Positions 60,886-64,000 of a stretch of DNA of 64,000 nt are shown here, piece after piece. Made by a program: the position numbers and the translations under genes. The stretch lies in contig JAPZLL010000004.1 in the NCBI GenBank assembly GCA_036250225.1, positions 930,001-994,000 of the forward strand, in the 5' to 3' direction. This stretch comes from Cercophora sp. LCS_1 (taxonomy: Eukaryota > Ascomycota > Sordariomycetes > Sordariales > Lasiosphaeriaceae). Below the pieces are notes generated by a model. It had not been told where the DNA came from, searched no databases, and saw only the letters and a list, made by a program, of their open reading frames with translations. Each line of letters starts with the position of its first letter. Position 1 is the first letter of the stretch.

Positions 60886-61329
60886 ATGTGGCAATTAGCA
60901 AATCAGGGGTCCTGGGAAGCAAAAGACTTGAACACAAGCTTGATGGCTGGATCGACGACGGGGTGACGGGAACAACAGAAGCTCCTGTCCCAGTGAGCTC
61001 AGTGTCCGGGTACCTTGCTGACCGACGATGAAGTTAGGGGCCAGAGCAAGGCAACAAGCTTTGTCCTAAATCCGAGTACCGGGCGGCCATAAAGGTGACG
61101 GAGGTGCCGGTTGTGGCTACCTTCTTCAGCCTGCTTCATTTCTGCCTGTCGAGCCCGGATCCCATTGCGACACCAAGAAAAGAGTATTTTTACCTGCGGA
61201 CGGACAAACAGGCAAGCAACTTTCAGCAAATGCTTGGTAGCCAAGAAAACAAGCGCATAAATTCTAAGAAATGTTCATCTATGTTCACATTCTTGTGAGG
61301 ACACTGGGTACAATAGGTTGGGTCTTGTT
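60886..61329. other. Spacer upstream of the truncated NmrA-like relic
   Basis: No nucleotide-binding N-terminal half of the downstream NmrA-like frame could be found here in any frame. Nothing else was recognised. Confidence 0.4.
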
Positions 61330-62111
61330 TGTTGCAACTCCCTGTCGTTGACGCCGCCCGTCGCGCAGGCGTCTCCCACCTCTTCTACAGCTCCCTCACT
61401 CTCTCGGGCCCCATCAACTCCGACACTTCCGTCGCCGAAGTCATGGGCTCGCACCTCGACACCCAGGCGTACTTGGCGAAAACATCATCCGCCCATCCTA
61501 ATTTCAGTTATACATCCATTAGAGAAGGCATCTACGCCGAATCAACACCGCATTACACCGGTTTCTTCAACCCCCGCTCCTCAAACGATATTGATACCAC
61601 CGAAATACTCATCCCGCACGACGGAAAAGGAAGGGGGATAACCTGGGCTAAACGCGATGAACTGGGTGAAGCGACGGCTAACGTCATTGCGGAGTATTGG
61701 AAAGATGCAGAAAATTTTGAGTATGTGAATACGAAAATAATGCTCACGGGGCCGAGGGAGTGGAGTCTAGAGGAGACGGTGGAGGTTTTGGGACGGGTTG
61801 TGGGCAGGGAGGAGTTGGGGATTAGAGAGGTTAGTGTGGAGGAGTATGTACAGAGTGAGAAGGTCCACGAGGCGCTGGGCGGGGAGGATATTGCGCGGCG
61901 GTGGGCGGCTGCTTTCGAGGCGATTAGACGGGGGGATACGGGGGTTGTTACGGGGGATTTGGAAAGGTGGCTGGGGAGGGAGCCGATGGGGTTTGAGGAG
62001 GTTGTTAGGGGGTGCTGGGGCACGGCAAAGTACCTAAGGTATTGGGGGCGTCACAGGCTTGGAGATGTCAGATATTGGAGTCCAAATATTGGGAATGCAA
62101 CTGCCATTTAG
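61330..62111 (+). pseudogene. 5'-truncated NmrA-like gene
   Basis: The open frame begins with VVDAARRAGVSHLFYSSLTL, which in NmrA-like proteins lies about 100 residues after the start. The Rossmann glycine loop (GATGxxG) that should precede it is missing, and the frame has no ATG before 61444 (MGSHLDTQAY). The rest is well preserved (FSYTSIREGIYAESTPHYTG; LTGPREWSLEETVEVLGRVV), about 260 codons without a stop, ending at 62111. Either the 5' end was deleted recently, or an upstream exon has been missed. As it stands the product could not bind NAD(P) in the usual way. It is not a copy of the NmrA-like gene at 38434, since the sequences differ widely. Confidence 0.7.
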
Positions 62112-62220
62112 TGGTTTGGTAATCTGTATGTTGTTAGTCAACTGGACCATGAGGACTTGCCTGTTTCGGTGGGAGGCTTCAGGGCGTGGACCAGCCAGAC
62201 CCTTCTTCCAGCTCACGCTA

Positions 62221-62958
62221 CTATTCCTGCTCCTCTATCTCTTCTGGCTCCCCTTGTTCCTCTACCTCAGAATCCTCGGGATCCGGGAACATAATCGCAT
62301 CTCTCCGTTTGAGGTACGTCTCGCCATCGGACCCATCACTCTCGTGATCAGCATCATACAGAGCATCAGGCCCCCTATCATCAGGTATACAGCGGGCACA
62401 CATACGCCACGTACAATTGCAACTAAACCCATCAGCATCCCCGCCGTCATCCTCGACCTGGCCCACCCACTCCAGCGCCCACGTCATCTCACCTGTGAGT
62501 TTGTCATCCTCATCGGGTGTCAAATCGCTAGCGACGCTGAAAAACCTGCGCATCTCGTCAGCATTCATCTCTGAAATGCGGCGCGAGACGACCGCGCAAA
62601 CCGCAAGGAACATGTCCTCGATGGCAACATAGTTTGTCCCGATGACCAGCTCAAAGAGGAGACGGTTGTCTACATACCCGTGGTTTATTCGTCGGAGGAG
62701 CGCATCAAACAGTTCTTCCTTGTAGAGGCACGTGGTTGGAAGCTTGTCGTTGGCGATCCAGGTGATGATGAGAGAGAGACCGGCGTCGGTCATGCCGTCG
62801 ATGCAGAGGGGGATGATTTTGGCGTTGTCGGAGGTATGGTTGACAATGCCCATGTTGGAGATGTCGTAGAGGAGTCCTGATTTCTCGGCGTGCGGGCGGG
62901 ATACTTCGAATATACGGCCCGGTTAAGGGATCGTGTTCTGGAACTTGATTGTGGCCAT
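62221..62958 (-). pseudogene. Divergent SKP1-like gene with an early stop codon and acidic tail
   Basis: An ATG at 62958 reads MATIKFQNTIP and meets TAA at codon 12 (62923-62925). The same frame then continues GRIFEVSRPHAEKSGLLYDI and stays open to 62221. The layout is SKP1: a BTB/POZ fold with FELVIGTNYVAIEDMFL and then the F-box-binding end SDLTPDEDDKLTGEMTWALE. Unlike SKP1 it carries about 70 extra residues, with three closely spaced cysteines and a run of acidic residues (EEQGEPEEIEEQE). Translation from M36 (62853) would give 210 residues but lose the first beta strand. CAA to TAA is a RIP-type change, but one site is not proof. An SCF-adaptor role is only possible if the stop is bypassed or erroneous. 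Confidence 0.7.
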
Positions 62959-62998
62959 TTTGTATCGATAAAAGTTGGGTTTGTATGGTGTTTGGAGG

Positions 62999-63721
62999 TT
63001 AGTAGGAGACGCACTGCGTGTCTTGGCGATGGTGGATTTGGGATGTAAGTGGATGTGATCTTGCTGGGTGTTTAAATATCAATTTCAAACAGCAGTGTAG
63101 GAATAGCGCGGTTGGCTCGGGATAAACAATCGGGGTGTGGTGTACGAGGAGGCCGTCAAGACAATGGCATTGTCTCGCTGTCCTTTCATCCAATGTTTCA
63201 TCTTTGCGTCGCAATTGGTCAGTTTTCCTAGGGCAAACAAAGAACTTGTCGTTGGCACAATACAACGCGGTTCTCCAAGGTGCCGGTTCTGATGATTGTT
63301 CTCGGAAGGCGACGGCCTGTACCAGCGATGCCCTCTAAAACCAGATGTCTTCTCTTCCTGTGCTCCAATCGCATTGACGATAGACGTCCATGGTTGGCAA
63401 GAGATCGTCTCGACCGTCCCGTGCCAAGAGTCGTCGATCTTAGCCATCGGCTGTCCGTATTGTCTGCCGAAGGAGGTCCTCCTGCACGTCATCGGGAAGA
63501 GGCTCAATTGACGACGGCAGCGGCAGATATTTAACCAGGTCGAGCTCAAGTCTTGAAACATTCAGGACCTCATGAAACATATCGATAAAGACGGCACCTT
63601 GACCCTGCATATTCGTATGCGTCAGTAAACTCGTCGGAGTATTTTGCCAGACTGCGAGACCACCTGCATCTCGAGTTGGTGGTGTTGGCTGTTGACAAAG
63701 GAATGCTTCGGTTGTTTCCAT
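62999..63721 (-). pseudogene. Interrupted minus-strand reading frame, unassigned
   Basis: One minus frame runs from 63721 through GAVFIDMFHEVLNVSRLELD and LVKYLPLPSSIEPLPDDVQE to TAA at 63440-63442. It then continues as DDLLPTMDVYRQCDWSTGRE to a TAG near 63338, and again as APWRTALYCANDKFFVCPRK with a histidine/cysteine-rich stretch to a stop at 62999. Protein-like sequence on both sides of two stops suggests a disabled gene. Its upstream part probably lies in other frames toward 64000 or outside the window. I cannot assign a family. Confidence 0.4.
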
Positions 63722-64000
63722 TCCCTCGAGACGGAGAAGTTAGCCTCCGAGCACCGAGCAAGAGCAAGCGAAGGACTGGGCTGCTCGTAGCTGTCGGTGC
63801 CCCCATTAGAATTGTTTGTGCAACAACCCAGAGAGCTGGAAGCATCTGTGCTCGAATCGTCCGTGGTATTGACGACTATCGGAGCTGTGTCCAATGTTGC
63901 ACGACCAACGGCCATACTTCTCAGCCTCAACCAAACATTGAAAACCGAGGCACTTCAGCTCCGCATCGGTAGGGATCAAGCTCGCCGTGCAGCTGCATCC
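63722..64000. other. Window edge, possible upstream part of the interrupted gene
   Basis: Minus-strand frames here (63570-63845 and 63622-63930) are serine/asparagine-rich and may belong to the same broken gene. Too little is present to decide. Confidence 0.25.

Overview
The window looks like nuclear DNA of a filamentous ascomycete (Pezizomycotina, most likely Sordariomycetes). The evidence is short spliceosomal introns (about 45-145 nt) with GTAAGT/GTACGT-type donors, CTAAC/CTGAC branch points and CAG/TAG acceptors, pyrimidine-rich leaders such as TACCT repeats, and fungus-restricted families (HET domain, fungal LAP1-type M28 peptidase, a SKP1 relative, FWD-1-like F-box/WD40). No bacterial-type operon, CRISPR array, rRNA or convincing tRNA was seen.

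Left arm (1-15 kb): a secreted leucine aminopeptidase (minus), the decayed remains of a HET-domain gene, an unassigned gene, an intact HET-domain gene, a SET-domain protein methyltransferase, a class I methyltransferase, a secreted chitin/polysaccharide deacetylase (minus), and a badly frameshifted gene of what looks like the fungal DUF6604 family, followed by a minus-strand coding relic.

Middle (15.2-37.3 kb): about 22 kb with one supportable gene, a two-exon 73-residue cysteine-rich protein at 28.2-28.6 kb. The rest holds simple-sequence tracts and no coherent reading frames. A lower-GC island at 37.3-38.3 kb carries a reading frame broken by several stops.

Housekeeping block (38.4-57.8 kb): an NmrA-like oxidoreductase-fold protein, the ESCRT-III protein Vps60, a 1002-residue F-box/WD40 protein resembling Neurospora FWD-1 (SCF substrate receptor), the Rho-GEF Cdc24 (five exons, 1002 residues), the mitochondrial ribosomal protein Mrp10/mS37 (two exons, 92 residues), and a 1264-residue largely disordered nuclear-type protein with SP-x-K motifs and an acidic tract. 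The reconstructed exon phases of the spliced genes all close.

Right arm (57.8-64 kb): a second HET-domain gene with an awkward intron/frame structure, a 5'-truncated NmrA-like relic, a divergent SKP1-like gene with an early in-frame stop and an acidic tail, and another broken reading frame at the window edge. Both arms therefore carry fast-evolving, partly pseudogenised accessory genes with a self/non-self recognition flavour (HET), flanking a conserved core block.
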